Source: Myxococcota bacterium (GTDB taxonomy: Bacteria > Myxococcota_A > Polyangia > HGW-17). Taken from it: a stretch of DNA of 37,060 nt. Shown piece by piece: positions 24,500-32,185 of the stretch. The notes under the pieces are model-generated. The model was given only the letters and a program-made list of their open reading frames with translations, was not told the origin of the DNA and searched no databases. Position 1 is the stretch's first letter. The number at the start of each line of letters is the position of its first letter. A program made the position numbers and the translations under genes. The DNA lies in contig JAHITJ010000013.1 of the NCBI GenBank assembly GCA_018817795.1, positions 1 through 37,060 on the forward strand. Direction: 5' to 3'.

Positions 24500-27373
24500 T
24501 CAGTTCTTTGTGGGCTCTTCGATCGCGGCGAGGAGTTTCTTGACTTCCTCGAGCTCCTTCATGCCCAGGCGGCCGAGGATCTCACGGCTCTCCTTGAGCG
24601 CGGCGTGGGCCTCCTTGTCGCGGCCGGCCTCGATGAGGAACTCGGCGTAGCGCTTGAGTGAGAGGGCGATCTCGCGCTCGAGCTTGAGCATCTTGAACAG
24701 GTCGATGCCCTGCTGGAAGTGGCCGATGGTCTCCTCCAACTGGTGCGCCGCGCTCTCGGAATCGCCCGCGGAGAAGGCGGTGGAGGACAGGATCTCGGCG
24801 ATGGTGATCGCCGCGCGGGCCTTGAACTCGAGGATGTCCAGCTCTTTGGCCAGTGCCAGTGCCTCCATGGCGAAGTCCATGGCCTCCTCGTTCTGTCCGA
24901 GCTTCTGCAGCACCAGGCCCATGTTGCGCTTGGCGTCAAACTGCACGCGCTTCTCGTGCATGTCCGTGGCCAGCTCGATGGCGCGCTCCAGGCGCTTGCG
25001 GGACTCCTGGTACTTGCCCATGCGCAGCAGCGCCTCGCCGAGGTTGTTCTGCAGTTTGGCCTCCATGGGACTGTAGCCGATGTTCTGGGCGATGGTCAGG
25101 CCGCGCTGCCAGTCCTCGACGGCCTCGTCGAGCTGGCCCTGATGGAAGTGCAGGATGCCAAGGCTGTTGAGCGTGCGGCACACGCCCGACTGGTCGCCCA
25201 GGCTGCGGTTGATCGACAGCGCCTCGTTGAAGCAGGAGGCGGCCTCGTTGAACAGGCCCTTGTCGATCTCGATGAAGCCGATGTTGGTGAGCACCACCGC
25301 GATGGAGCGGGCGTCCCCCAGCCGTCGGCGGATCTCCAGGGCCTCGCCGCAGGCGCGCATGGCCTCGTCGAAGTCGCCCAGCGAGTAGAGCACCGTGCCC
25401 AGGTCGTCGTGGGAGGAGGCCACGCCGCGCAGGTCGCCGGCGGCCTCGAACAGGTTCAGTCCACGCTTGAGGTATTCCAGCGCCAGGCTGAGCTTGCCCT
25501 GCTGGCGGTAGAGGCGCCCCATCTTGTTGAAGGCGACGCCGCCCTTGGCGCGGGAGGACATGACCCAGGAGAGCCGCAGCATCTTCTCGTAGCAGGAGAG
25601 CGAGCGGTCGAACTGGCCCTTGATCTCGTACACGTTGCCCAGGTCATGCCACATCTGCATGCGCAGGCTCACCTGCTGCGGGTTCTGGACGGACAGGGCC
25701 TGGATGTACAACCGGATGGCCTTGTCGTTGAGGAACACCGTGCGGGCCAGATCGGCGGCCTTCTGGTAGGAGAGGGCGGCCTTCTCGGGCGCTCCGGCGA
25801 GCTCCAGGTGGCGACCCACCTCCTCGAGCAGCTCGGGCGTGGGATCGAGCAGGTGCAGTTGAAGCCACTCGGCGGCCTGGTAGTGGAAGATCTTTCGCTG
25901 CTGCTCCTTGGTGGAGTCGTAGACGATGTTCCAGATCGGCGGATACTTGAAGCGGAACTGCCTCTCGCCTGGCAGCGCACTGACGGGCACGGCCTCGATG
26001 AAGCCACGGACCACGTGACGCTCGAGGCTGTGGGCGACCAGGTTCACGGTGAACTCGCCCGAGCGGGTGATCGAATCCAGCGAGGGACCGTCGTGGTCGG
26101 TCTTCATGTCGTCGGCATAGATCGAGCGGCGGATCAGCGAGACCACGCCGTCCTGCCAGAACGTCTCACCGAAGGTGGCCGACCGGTTGAGGATGTCGTG
26201 ATCGCCGTCGGGCAGCAGATAGATGCGGGCCCGCAGGATGCCTTCGAGGGTGTAGGGCAGTTCGGTGGTGGCCAGCATGGAGAGCCGGAACTTCCAGGGC
26301 GTGCCCGAGACGTCAAGGACCTCGGATTCAATCAGCAGGCGGGCGAGCTCCTCGATGGCGCGCGGGCTGCGATCCATGTGCTCCTGCACGTGGTTGACGA
26401 CCGCCTTCGGGATCTTCTCGACGGAGGGCAGCAGGTGGCCCAGCAGGGACTCGGCATCGGACGATCCGAGCACCGGCAGGCGCAGGCGCAGCGTGGCGTA
26501 CTCGCCCGAGGACCACTGCGGATACCGCGTGAAGAGGTTGTCGCGTCCGCCCGTCAGGATCAGCACCGGCAGGCGCTCGAGCCCGGCGGCGAGATAGTTG
26601 ATCAGGTTCACCGTCTCGGGCTCGATGGCGTCCACGCCGTCCATGATCAGCAGGAGGACCTTGTCCTCGGCCATCAGGGACAGGATGCGGCGCAGCGCGA
26701 TGAACACGCGCAGCTCGATCTGGGAGGGGACGCGCAAAAGCGGCTCGAGCACGGGGCTGCCCTCGAGCTCGAAACCCAGGAACTGGGTGAACAGGTGGGC
26801 CGTCTCGGTGAGTTGGGCGCCCTGCAGGTACCGCTTCAGGCTCTCCTCGAACTTGCCGCAGACCGTCTCGGCGTCGTTGTCAGCGAAGTCCAGCTCGAAG
26901 AACCGGGCCAAAGCATCGATGACGCCGGTGTAGGGCGTCGCCAAAAGGACCCGCGGGGTGCCCAGCAGCACGTGGACCTGGCCCTCGGCGGCCAGCTGCC
27001 GGCCGAACTCCTCGAGCAGGCGCGTCTTTCCAATGCCGGCGGGGCCGTGCACGGTCACAAAGGACAGGCGGTGGTTCACCGTGACGCGGTTGAGCTCCTC
27101 GCGCAGGCGGGCCAGATCGTCAGTCCGCCCCACAAACACCGTGGAGGGGCCCACAGAGCGCAGGCCGCGGGGCTTCTTCTCGAAGGGGGAGTCGGGATCG
27201 TCATCGAAGCCGGCTTCGGTGGCCAGGGCGGCCTCGACCTTGCGGGGTGTGGATTCGATCTCGGCCTCCGAGGAGGTCTCGGTCCGGGAGGACAGACCGA
27301 ACTGATATCCGCACACCTGACATACGGCCTCGTTATCGGACGGCAAGGGGACACTGCAACGCGGACATTTCAT
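24500..27373 (-). CDS. Zinc-ribbon, AAA/STAND-type ATPase and TPR protein
   Basis: 957 residues from the ATG at 27373, with AGGAG about 11 bases upstream; a start at 27406 is less likely. A zinc ribbon (Cys3, 6, 18, 21) is followed by an acidic linker. Then comes an AAA_16-type NTPase beginning FVGRTDDL (80-87), with P-loop GPAGIGKT (110-117) and Walker B LLLIMDGVD (about 250-258). The C-terminal about 400 residues are TPR repeats (for example ALRMQMWHDLGNVYEIKGQFDRSLSCYE). The design is that of STAND-type signal ATPases in which TPRs sense partner proteins. No output domain is seen; effectors may be separate. Its start overlaps the deacetylase stop by ATGA. Confidence 0.85.
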   Translation of the reverse strand: MKCPRCSVPLPSDNEAVCQVCGYQFGLSSRTETSSEAEIESTPRKVEAALATEAGFDDDPDSPFEKKPRGLRSVGPSTVFVGRTDDLARLREELNRVTVNHRLSFVTVHGPAGIGKTRLLEEFGRQLAAEGQVHVLLGTPRVLLATPYTGVIDALARFFELDFADNDAETVCGKFEESLKRYLQGAQLTETAHLFTQFLGFELEGSPVLEPLLRVPSQIELRVFIALRRILSLMAEDKVLLLIMDGVDAIEPETVNLINYLAAGLERLPVLILTGGRDNLFTRYPQWSSGEYATLRLRLPVLGSSDAESLLGHLLPSVEKIPKAVVNHVQEHMDRSPRAIEELARLLIESEVLDVSGTPWKFRLSMLATTELPYTLEGILRARIYLLPDGDHDILNRSATFGETFWQDGVVSLIRRSIYADDMKTDHDGPSLDSITRSGEFTVNLVAHSLERHVVRGFIEAVPVSALPGERQFRFKYPPIWNIVYDSTKEQQRKIFHYQAAEWLQLHLLDPTPELLEEVGRHLELAGAPEKAALSYQKAADLARTVFLNDKAIRLYIQALSVQNPQQVSLRMQMWHDLGNVYEIKGQFDRSLSCYEKMLRLSWVMSSRAKGGVAFNKMGRLYRQQGKLSLALEYLKRGLNLFEAAGDLRGVASSHDDLGTVLYSLGDFDEAMRACGEALEIRRRLGDARSIAVVLTNIGFIEIDKGLFNEAASCFNEALSINRSLGDQSGVCRTLNSLGILHFHQGQLDEAVEDWQRGLTIAQNIGYSPMEAKLQNNLGEALLRMGKYQESRKRLERAIELATDMHEKRVQFDAKRNMGLVLQKLGQNEEAMDFAMEALALAKELDILEFKARAAITIAEILSSTAFSAGDSESAAHQLEETIGHFQQGIDLFKMLKLEREIALSLKRYAEFLIEAGRDKEAHAALKESREILGRLGMKELEEVKKLLAAIEEPTKN

Positions 27374-28200
27374 GGTGAACCGGCTCCTTTCCGAATGTTC
27401 TGGCACCAGGCGGTCATCCTGGCCCGGCGACGGGCGGCTTCCTGGAGGCGAACCAGCGGGGGTTCGGGGGGCTTTCCGGAGCGGGGCTGCCAGAAAGCTT
27501 CGATTTCATTGGAAAATTCAACCACGGGTTCCCCTCGGGTGACCCGCTGGCAGTTGTCGAGGTAGACCGACCGGATGATGCGGGGCACCGCCTCGACCGA
27601 CCACGCATTGGTGTCATGAAACAGGGCCACACCGCGGCCGAACTGGGCCAGATCGCGCAGCACGTTCTGGAACGCCAGGTTGACGTGTCGCTGGAACGGG
27701 TCGTTGGAGTCGACGTTCCACATCACGTTGGTGTACTTCAGTTCCCGCAGCACCACGCGGGAGGCGCCGGTCATGCCGCCGAAGGGCGGCCGGTACAGCC
27801 ACGGGGCGACGCCGGTGACCTTGAGGATCGCGGCGTGGGTCCGCTCGATCTCCTTGCGCTGTACCTCCGGGGGGGTCTGGGACATCATCGGATGGGTCTG
27901 GGTGTGGTTGCCCACGACGTGACCGCGGCGATGGGCCTCCTCCAGGATCGCGCGATTCTTCTGGGTGAGCGGGAGCGTCCCCATGAAGCGGCGGCCGTTG
28001 ACGAAGAAGATGGCCTTCACGCCCAGGTCGTCGAGGTAGTCCAGAAGCACCGGCGTGGTCTCCCAGGCCGGGCCGTCGTCAAAGGTCAACACGAGCTGGC
28101 GGCCCTGGGCCCAGTTGCCGTCGACGTCCTGACCGTCGGCCGTCTGGGGCGGTGTCTGGGAGAGAAAAAGACTGGTGAAAACGAGGACCCACAGGTTCAT
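27370..28200 (-). CDS. Polysaccharide deacetylase (NodB family), exported
   Basis: 276 residues with a signal peptide (first about 20 residues). The carbohydrate esterase 4 motifs are complete: TFDDGP (Asp41/42, 39-44), GNHTQTHPMM (metal His99 and His103), RPPFGG (137-142), the WNVDSND region (161-167) and LFHD (193-196, His195). It removes N-acetyl groups from a cell-wall or capsule glycan such as peptidoglycan or poly-GlcNAc; the substrate is not determinable. The gene follows the Cys-rich protein by 73 bases and overlaps the AAA/TPR gene by 4. Confidence 0.92.
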   Translation of the reverse strand: MNLWVLVFTSLFLSQTPPQTADGQDVDGNWAQGRQLVLTFDDGPAWETTPVLLDYLDDLGVKAIFFVNGRRFMGTLPLTQKNRAILEEAHRRGHVVGNHTQTHPMMSQTPPEVQRKEIERTHAAILKVTGVAPWLYRPPFGGMTGASRVVLRELKYTNVMWNVDSNDPFQRHVNLAFQNVLRDLAQFGRGVALFHDTNAWSVEAVPRIIRSVYLDNCQRVTRGEPVVEFSNEIEAFWQPRSGKPPEPPLVRLQEAARRRARMTAWCQNIRKGAGSP

Positions 28201-28273
28201 GAAAACCCTTTCAGAGCGGAGCGCATCCTATCACAAGGGCCCCTTCCAATACCAGAGTCTTTTCTTGGGCCGT

Positions 28274-30430
28274 TTACAGGCCGTAATAGCAGCGGTTGGC
28301 CACGCGCCTGGATCCCGGGGGACAGGTCAGGGTCTTGGGGGGCTGGCACTTGCCCTCGCGGTCGCGCAGTTGTTTTCCGGGGCAGGTCCGTTTCCAGTCC
28401 TTGTGGAAGGGCAGGCACACGTTGAGGCGGTCCGAGGGTCGGCCGTGGCCCGCCGGGCATGGAGAGGGCACGCAGCGGCCCTGGGGATTGGCGAAGGTGC
28501 CCGCCGGGCAGGTCCTGGGTGGCGCGAGGCAGGCCTGGGTCTTGGAATCCCGCACCGTGCCCGCCGGACAGGTCTCCTGGACGCAGGCACCCGAGGGCAG
28601 GCGCTTCCAGCCCGCCGGACAGGTCCCGGTCACGCATTTTCCGTTGGCGTTCCGGATGGTCGTCCGGGGACAGGTGTCCTCGACACAGGTTCCGTCCGTG
28701 CTGTGATGGTAGCCGGTCGGGCAGGCCTTGCGCGGGCCTGGGCCTGGCGGGGGCGGATCCCTGGGCGGCGGCGCCAGGGAGATGCAGGTCTCCGAGATCG
28801 GATCGCGGCGCGTGTTGGCCGGACACATCTTCGGGACGCACCGGGTGCCGTCGGAGGAGAACCGCTCATGCTCCTCGCACTCCACCGGACCCTGGCATTT
28901 TCCGTCGGCGCCGCGCTTCTGGCCCTTGGGGCAGGACTGCCACACGCAGACCTGGGCACCCTCGGGACGGAACTTGCCCGCCGGACACGGTGCGCAGCGC
29001 ATGCCCGGATCGCGGAACCCGGTGGTGCCGCAGTCGACCGGAACGCAGTAGTTCAGGCCGTCGGGCCTGAAGAAGCCCTCCTTGCAGCGACAGGCGCCCG
29101 TCTCCGGGTGCTTCTCATGGCCCTCGGTGCAGGTGGCCGGTGCGCAGTGCCTGCCGTCAGGGCTCAGCAGGGTGCCGGCCGGGCAGGCGCAGTCATGGGT
29201 CTTCGGATCGCGGATCGATCCTTCGGGGCAGGTCTTGGGGACGCAGGAGGGTGCTACGGCCGGCCGGAACAGGCCCGCAGCGCAGGGGACGCACTGGTGC
29301 TCGGCGTCGCGATCGTGATGCAGCGGACAGACCTGCGGCACGCAGCGGGTTGCGGACGGATTCATCATCTGGTCGACCGGGCACACGCAATTTCCCAGGG
29401 TGTCACGCACCGCACCCGCGGCGCACGTGATGGGCACGCACTGCAGACGACCCACCGGCCGGATCTGCCCCGACGGGCAGGGCGGGAAGGCGCACTCGTC
29501 GGTCTGCGGATCCCGCTTGATGCCGCGCGGGCAGACCTTCTGGACGCAGCGCTTCTGATCCACGGAAAGCCTCAGCGGTCCGGCGCACGTGATGGGCACG
29601 CACTTCTGGGTCACCCCGTCGCGCTGGGTGCCGACCGGGCACGAGAGCTCCACGCAGTAGTCCTTGTCCATGGGCCGGACCAGTCCGGCCGGGCAGGGGA
29701 TCCATTCGCATTGGCGGGTGGAGGCGTTCCATCGCTTCTGGGCATCGCAGGTGCGCGCAACGCAGGTGAGCGAGCCGGCCGGGCGCCATTGGCCGGCCTC
29801 ACAGGGATAGCACTTCAGATCCGAGGCGAGGTAGGCCTCCTCTCCGCAGTCCTTCAACTGGCACTGGCCGTTTTTCAGTTCCATGCCCGGCTTGCAGGCG
29901 CACAGGCCGTCAGGACCGCGCACGGAACCCCTTGGACAACTGGCCGAAGATACGCAGGTGCCCTTCGCATCGGCGACGGTCCCTCGTGGACAGCGCGCTA
30001 CGCAGGTATCCAGATCGGCCACGCGGAACTGCCTGGCCGGACATCGTTTGGGCACGCAGACGGCGGCCTTCGGGCTCCATCGATCGTTGGCGCCGCAGCG
30101 CGGTTTGCAGGTCATGTCCTTGCCCCGGATCTGGTCCGCAGAGCAGGATCGCGGCACACAGCGTGATGCCCCCGCAAGGATGGCGGTGCCCGCGGCACAG
30201 TAGCACCGTCCGTCGCTGCCCCTGAACTGCCCCGGCAGGCACGTCACCGGAACGCAGTAGCCACCCTTTGGATGGGCATGCAGTTTCTGGTCCTTGGGGC
30301 AGTGGCAGACCCCGGCCTTGTTGCGGGTCGCGCCCGCAGGACAAGGGGGCTTTGGTTTGGACTGGGCCGAGGAAACTTGAAAGTTCAGGAAGAACGCAAA
30401 GATCACCACTGGACGAAAAATATTGTTCAT
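28274..30430 (-). CDS. Exported Cys-rich repeat protein
   Basis: 718 residues from the ATG at 30430, chosen for GGAGG four bases before it and for the signal peptide (cleavage near VSSAQ, residues 20-24). The rest is about 38 short Cys-rich units of 15-25 residues of the type CPxGxxR...xCVPxxC, with nearly 80 cysteines and many R/K and P residues. A Pro hinge (near residue 560) separates the last eight units. Such modules probably form a long disulfide-bonded rod or sheath outside the cell, as in eukaryotic Cys-rich adhesion modules. I do not recognise a named family. It is the first gene of the leftward block and could be exposed on the surface. Confidence 0.75.
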   Translation of the reverse strand: MNNIFRPVVIFAFFLNFQVSSAQSKPKPPCPAGATRNKAGVCHCPKDQKLHAHPKGGYCVPVTCLPGQFRGSDGRCYCAAGTAILAGASRCVPRSCSADQIRGKDMTCKPRCGANDRWSPKAAVCVPKRCPARQFRVADLDTCVARCPRGTVADAKGTCVSSASCPRGSVRGPDGLCACKPGMELKNGQCQLKDCGEEAYLASDLKCYPCEAGQWRPAGSLTCVARTCDAQKRWNASTRQCEWIPCPAGLVRPMDKDYCVELSCPVGTQRDGVTQKCVPITCAGPLRLSVDQKRCVQKVCPRGIKRDPQTDECAFPPCPSGQIRPVGRLQCVPITCAAGAVRDTLGNCVCPVDQMMNPSATRCVPQVCPLHHDRDAEHQCVPCAAGLFRPAVAPSCVPKTCPEGSIRDPKTHDCACPAGTLLSPDGRHCAPATCTEGHEKHPETGACRCKEGFFRPDGLNYCVPVDCGTTGFRDPGMRCAPCPAGKFRPEGAQVCVWQSCPKGQKRGADGKCQGPVECEEHERFSSDGTRCVPKMCPANTRRDPISETCISLAPPPRDPPPPGPGPRKACPTGYHHSTDGTCVEDTCPRTTIRNANGKCVTGTCPAGWKRLPSGACVQETCPAGTVRDSKTQACLAPPRTCPAGTFANPQGRCVPSPCPAGHGRPSDRLNVCLPFHKDWKRTCPGKQLRDREGKCQPPKTLTCPPGSRRVANRCYYGL

Positions 30431-30509
30431 GGAACCTCCAACCATCCGCCTGAAAACAAGCAGGAAAAATGCAAAAACCGGGAAAAAGACGGATGCCTGT
30501 TCGATTTTC

Positions 30510-30538
30510 TTCATATCCCAAGGACCGAAACATCGCAA
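30510..30538 (-). promoter_or_regulatory. Candidate promoter for the Cys-rich protein gene
   Basis: On the minus strand TTGCGA (30538-30533) and TATGAA (30515-30510) are 17 bases apart, four of six matches each. About 80 bases upstream of the ATG. Confidence 0.4.
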
Positions 30539-30689
30539 ATAAAGTGACGGATCTGATTATCACAATTATTTCAATCACTTACAGGCATTCCGGAAAAGAA
30601 GAGCCTGCTTTTTGACTATGTACAGTGCTCATGTTCCGTACGTCTTTCAAGCGTTTTTCGGGCCCGATTTTGGAAAATTCGGAGCGTCC

Positions 30690-30718
30690 TTGCCATCCGG
30701 AAGTCAAACGGGTTAACT
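30690..30718 (+). promoter_or_regulatory. Candidate promoter for the dnaA-like gene
   Basis: TTGCCA (30690-30695) and TTAACT (30713-30718) are 17 bases apart. The -35 is good; the -10 is poor. Confidence 0.3.
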
Positions 30719-30737
30719 CAGTAACACTTTGCGGCCC

Positions 30738-30751
30738 CGTTGTTCGCAACG
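30738..30751 (+). promoter_or_regulatory. Hairpin with TTCG loop just before the dnaA-like start
   Basis: CGTTG and CAACG pair perfectly around TTCG, ending 11 bases before the ATG, where a ribosome would bind. The ribosome site itself is weak (GAAAG). It could lower translation. Confidence 0.4.
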
Positions 30752-30762
30752 TCTGAAAGAAC

Positions 30763-32061
30763 ATGAACATTTCTTTGTGGAATCACATCTCATCCTTACT
30801 GGAGCAGGAAATCCTGCCGCTGAACTTCAGCCTGTTCCTGTCGGATGTGGTGGTTTCCGGTGACGGGGACGAGTTGATCCTGTCCTGTCCCAACGAGTTC
30901 GTGCTCGAGCAGGTGCGATCCAACTACGAGGAGCGCATCCGGGAGCTGGCCCGGCAGATCTCCGGAAGGGAAATCGCCGTCCGGGTCACCAGCGGTCCGC
31001 AGATCGCGACCCCGCCGGTCCGGCTGATGCCCGCGACCCCCGCCGGGGAGTCCCTGTCCCCGCCGGATCCGTCGACCTTCCTGCTCAACGCGGAGGTCGT
31101 CGAGGGGCCCGAGAACCTGTTTGCATGGCAGGCCCTGCGCCAGGCCATCGCCTTCCCCGGCCGCTACAACCCGTTGTTCGTGTATGGGAAGACCGGCGTC
31201 GGCAAGTCGCGGTACCTGCAGACGATCGCCAGCGCCTACGAGAAGCGCGGCAGGAAGGTGCTTCTCCTGCGTGGCTTCGAGTTCATGAACCAGTACATGA
31301 TGGCCGTGCAAAAGAACGCCTATGAGGCGTTCTACCAGCACTTCCGTGGCCTGGATCTGCTGTGCATTGACGACGTTCACTATCTCGAGGGGAAGGACCG
31401 GACCCAGGAGACCTTCACCAACATCTTCAACGGCCTGTTCGACTCGGGGGCCCAGATCGTCCTGAGCGCCGACCGGCCGCCCAACGCCATCACAGGCATG
31501 ATGGAGGCGCTCGTCTCGCGTCTGACCTGGGGACTGATCCTCGAGATCGCGCCGCCCTCGGAGACCACCCGGCGACGGCTCGTCGAGCGCTGGAGCGCCC
31601 ACGCGCAGCCCCTGCCTGCCGCGGTCGTGGAGCGGCTGGTGGCCCACCCCTTTGCCAGCGTGCGCGCCTTTGAGGGGGTCCTGACGCGGTTGTGGGCGCA
31701 GACGGAGATCTTCGGCCGTCCGGTGGGCCTGCGGGAAGTGCAGGAGGAGCTGGAGAGGACCGGGGAGGACGCCGCACCCCTGGGACTGTCCGAGATTGAA
31801 CGGCTCGTCTGCGATCATTACAACCTCTCTTCGCGGGAGTTGACCGGGAAGGATCGCTCCCTGCGGGTCGCGCGGCCGCGCCAGCTGGCGATGTATCTGG
31901 CCAAGAAGCACGGCAGCTCCAGCTACCCCGTGATCGGCGAGTTCTTCGGCCTCAAGAGCCACTCGTCGGTGATCAGCGCCTGCAGGCGCATCGAGAAGTT
32001 GCGGCGATCCGATCGACAGTTGTCCCTGGATCTCGATGAAATCGAAAAAAACCTGAAATAG
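30763..32061 (+). CDS. DnaA-like replication initiator with variant DNA-recognition motif
   Basis: 432 residues with all DnaA domains. Domain I spans about 1-78; the AAA+ domain has Walker A GKTGVGKS (142-149), Walker B LLCIDD (199-204), sensor 1 SADRPP (235-240), an arginine at SRLTWGL (252-258) and sensor 2 region SVRAFEGVLTRL (299-310). The C-terminal DNA-binding domain begins ARPRQLAMYLAKKHG. Its signature is FGLKSHSSV (395-403) where typical DnaA has FGGRDHTTV; the Asp that contacts the DnaA box is Ser399, while His400 is kept. The protein is therefore either a chromosomal DnaA of a divergent lineage or a second DnaA with changed specificity. No dnaN, rpmH or gyrB neighbours it. Confidence 0.85.
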   Translation: MNISLWNHISSLLEQEILPLNFSLFLSDVVVSGDGDELILSCPNEFVLEQVRSNYEERIRELARQISGREIAVRVTSGPQIATPPVRLMPATPAGESLSPPDPSTFLLNAEVVEGPENLFAWQALRQAIAFPGRYNPLFVYGKTGVGKSRYLQTIASAYEKRGRKVLLLRGFEFMNQYMMAVQKNAYEAFYQHFRGLDLLCIDDVHYLEGKDRTQETFTNIFNGLFDSGAQIVLSADRPPNAITGMMEALVSRLTWGLILEIAPPSETTRRRLVERWSAHAQPLPAAVVERLVAHPFASVRAFEGVLTRLWAQTEIFGRPVGLREVQEELERTGEDAAPLGLSEIERLVCDHYNLSSRELTGKDRSLRVARPRQLAMYLAKKHGSSSYPVIGEFFGLKSHSSVISACRRIEKLRRSDRQLSLDLDEIEKNLK

Positions 32062-32067
32062 AGCGGG

Positions 32068-32127
32068 CGACAGGTCCGACAGGTCTGGGCGACCGTGAGA
32101 CCGGTCGCGGGTCTGACTGGTCTGACA
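32068..32127. repeat. Paired 9-bp direct repeats with an inverted repeat, downstream of the dnaA-like gene
   Basis: CGACAGGTC occurs twice in tandem (32068-32076, 32077-32085). GGTCTGACT/GGTCTGACA occurs twice in tandem (32110-32118, 32119-32127). Between them GCGACC (32089-32094) pairs with GGTCGC (32103-32108). The shared core is GGTC(C/T)GAC. The 124-base gap lies between convergent genes. It may be a binding-site cluster or part of a transcript end. Confidence 0.6.
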
Positions 32128-32185
32128 ATTGTTTCTGTGAAAGCGTGGGAAGAGAGAAAAGGTGGGAACGAAATCGCCGGGGAAA

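Larger units (their letters stand above)
30431..30762. other. 332-base divergent intergenic region
   Basis: Lies between the Cys-rich protein (-) and the dnaA-like gene (+). It is less GC-rich than its surroundings, with an A/T-rich stretch at about 30540-30590. I find a promoter candidate for each direction and a hairpin near the dnaA-like start, but no consensus DnaA box and no coding sequence. Confidence 0.6.

Noticed and set aside
24719-27565. Very long antisense reading frame (948 codons, +) over the AAA/TPR gene
   Set aside because: Mirror of a GC-rich gene on the other strand; low-complexity, Leu/Gly/Asp/His-rich, no recognisable domain, no ribosome site.
28175-30166. Long plus-strand frame (663 codons) over the Cys-rich gene
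   Set aside because: Antisense shadow: Arg/Ala/Gly-rich, no domain; the minus-strand gene has a signal peptide, ribosome site and periodic cysteines.
30431-30762. Possible chromosomal origin (oriC) beside the dnaA-like gene
   Set aside because: No consensus TTATCCACA box on either strand; only a 6-of-9 match at about 30557. The GGTC repeats lie elsewhere and are reported separately.
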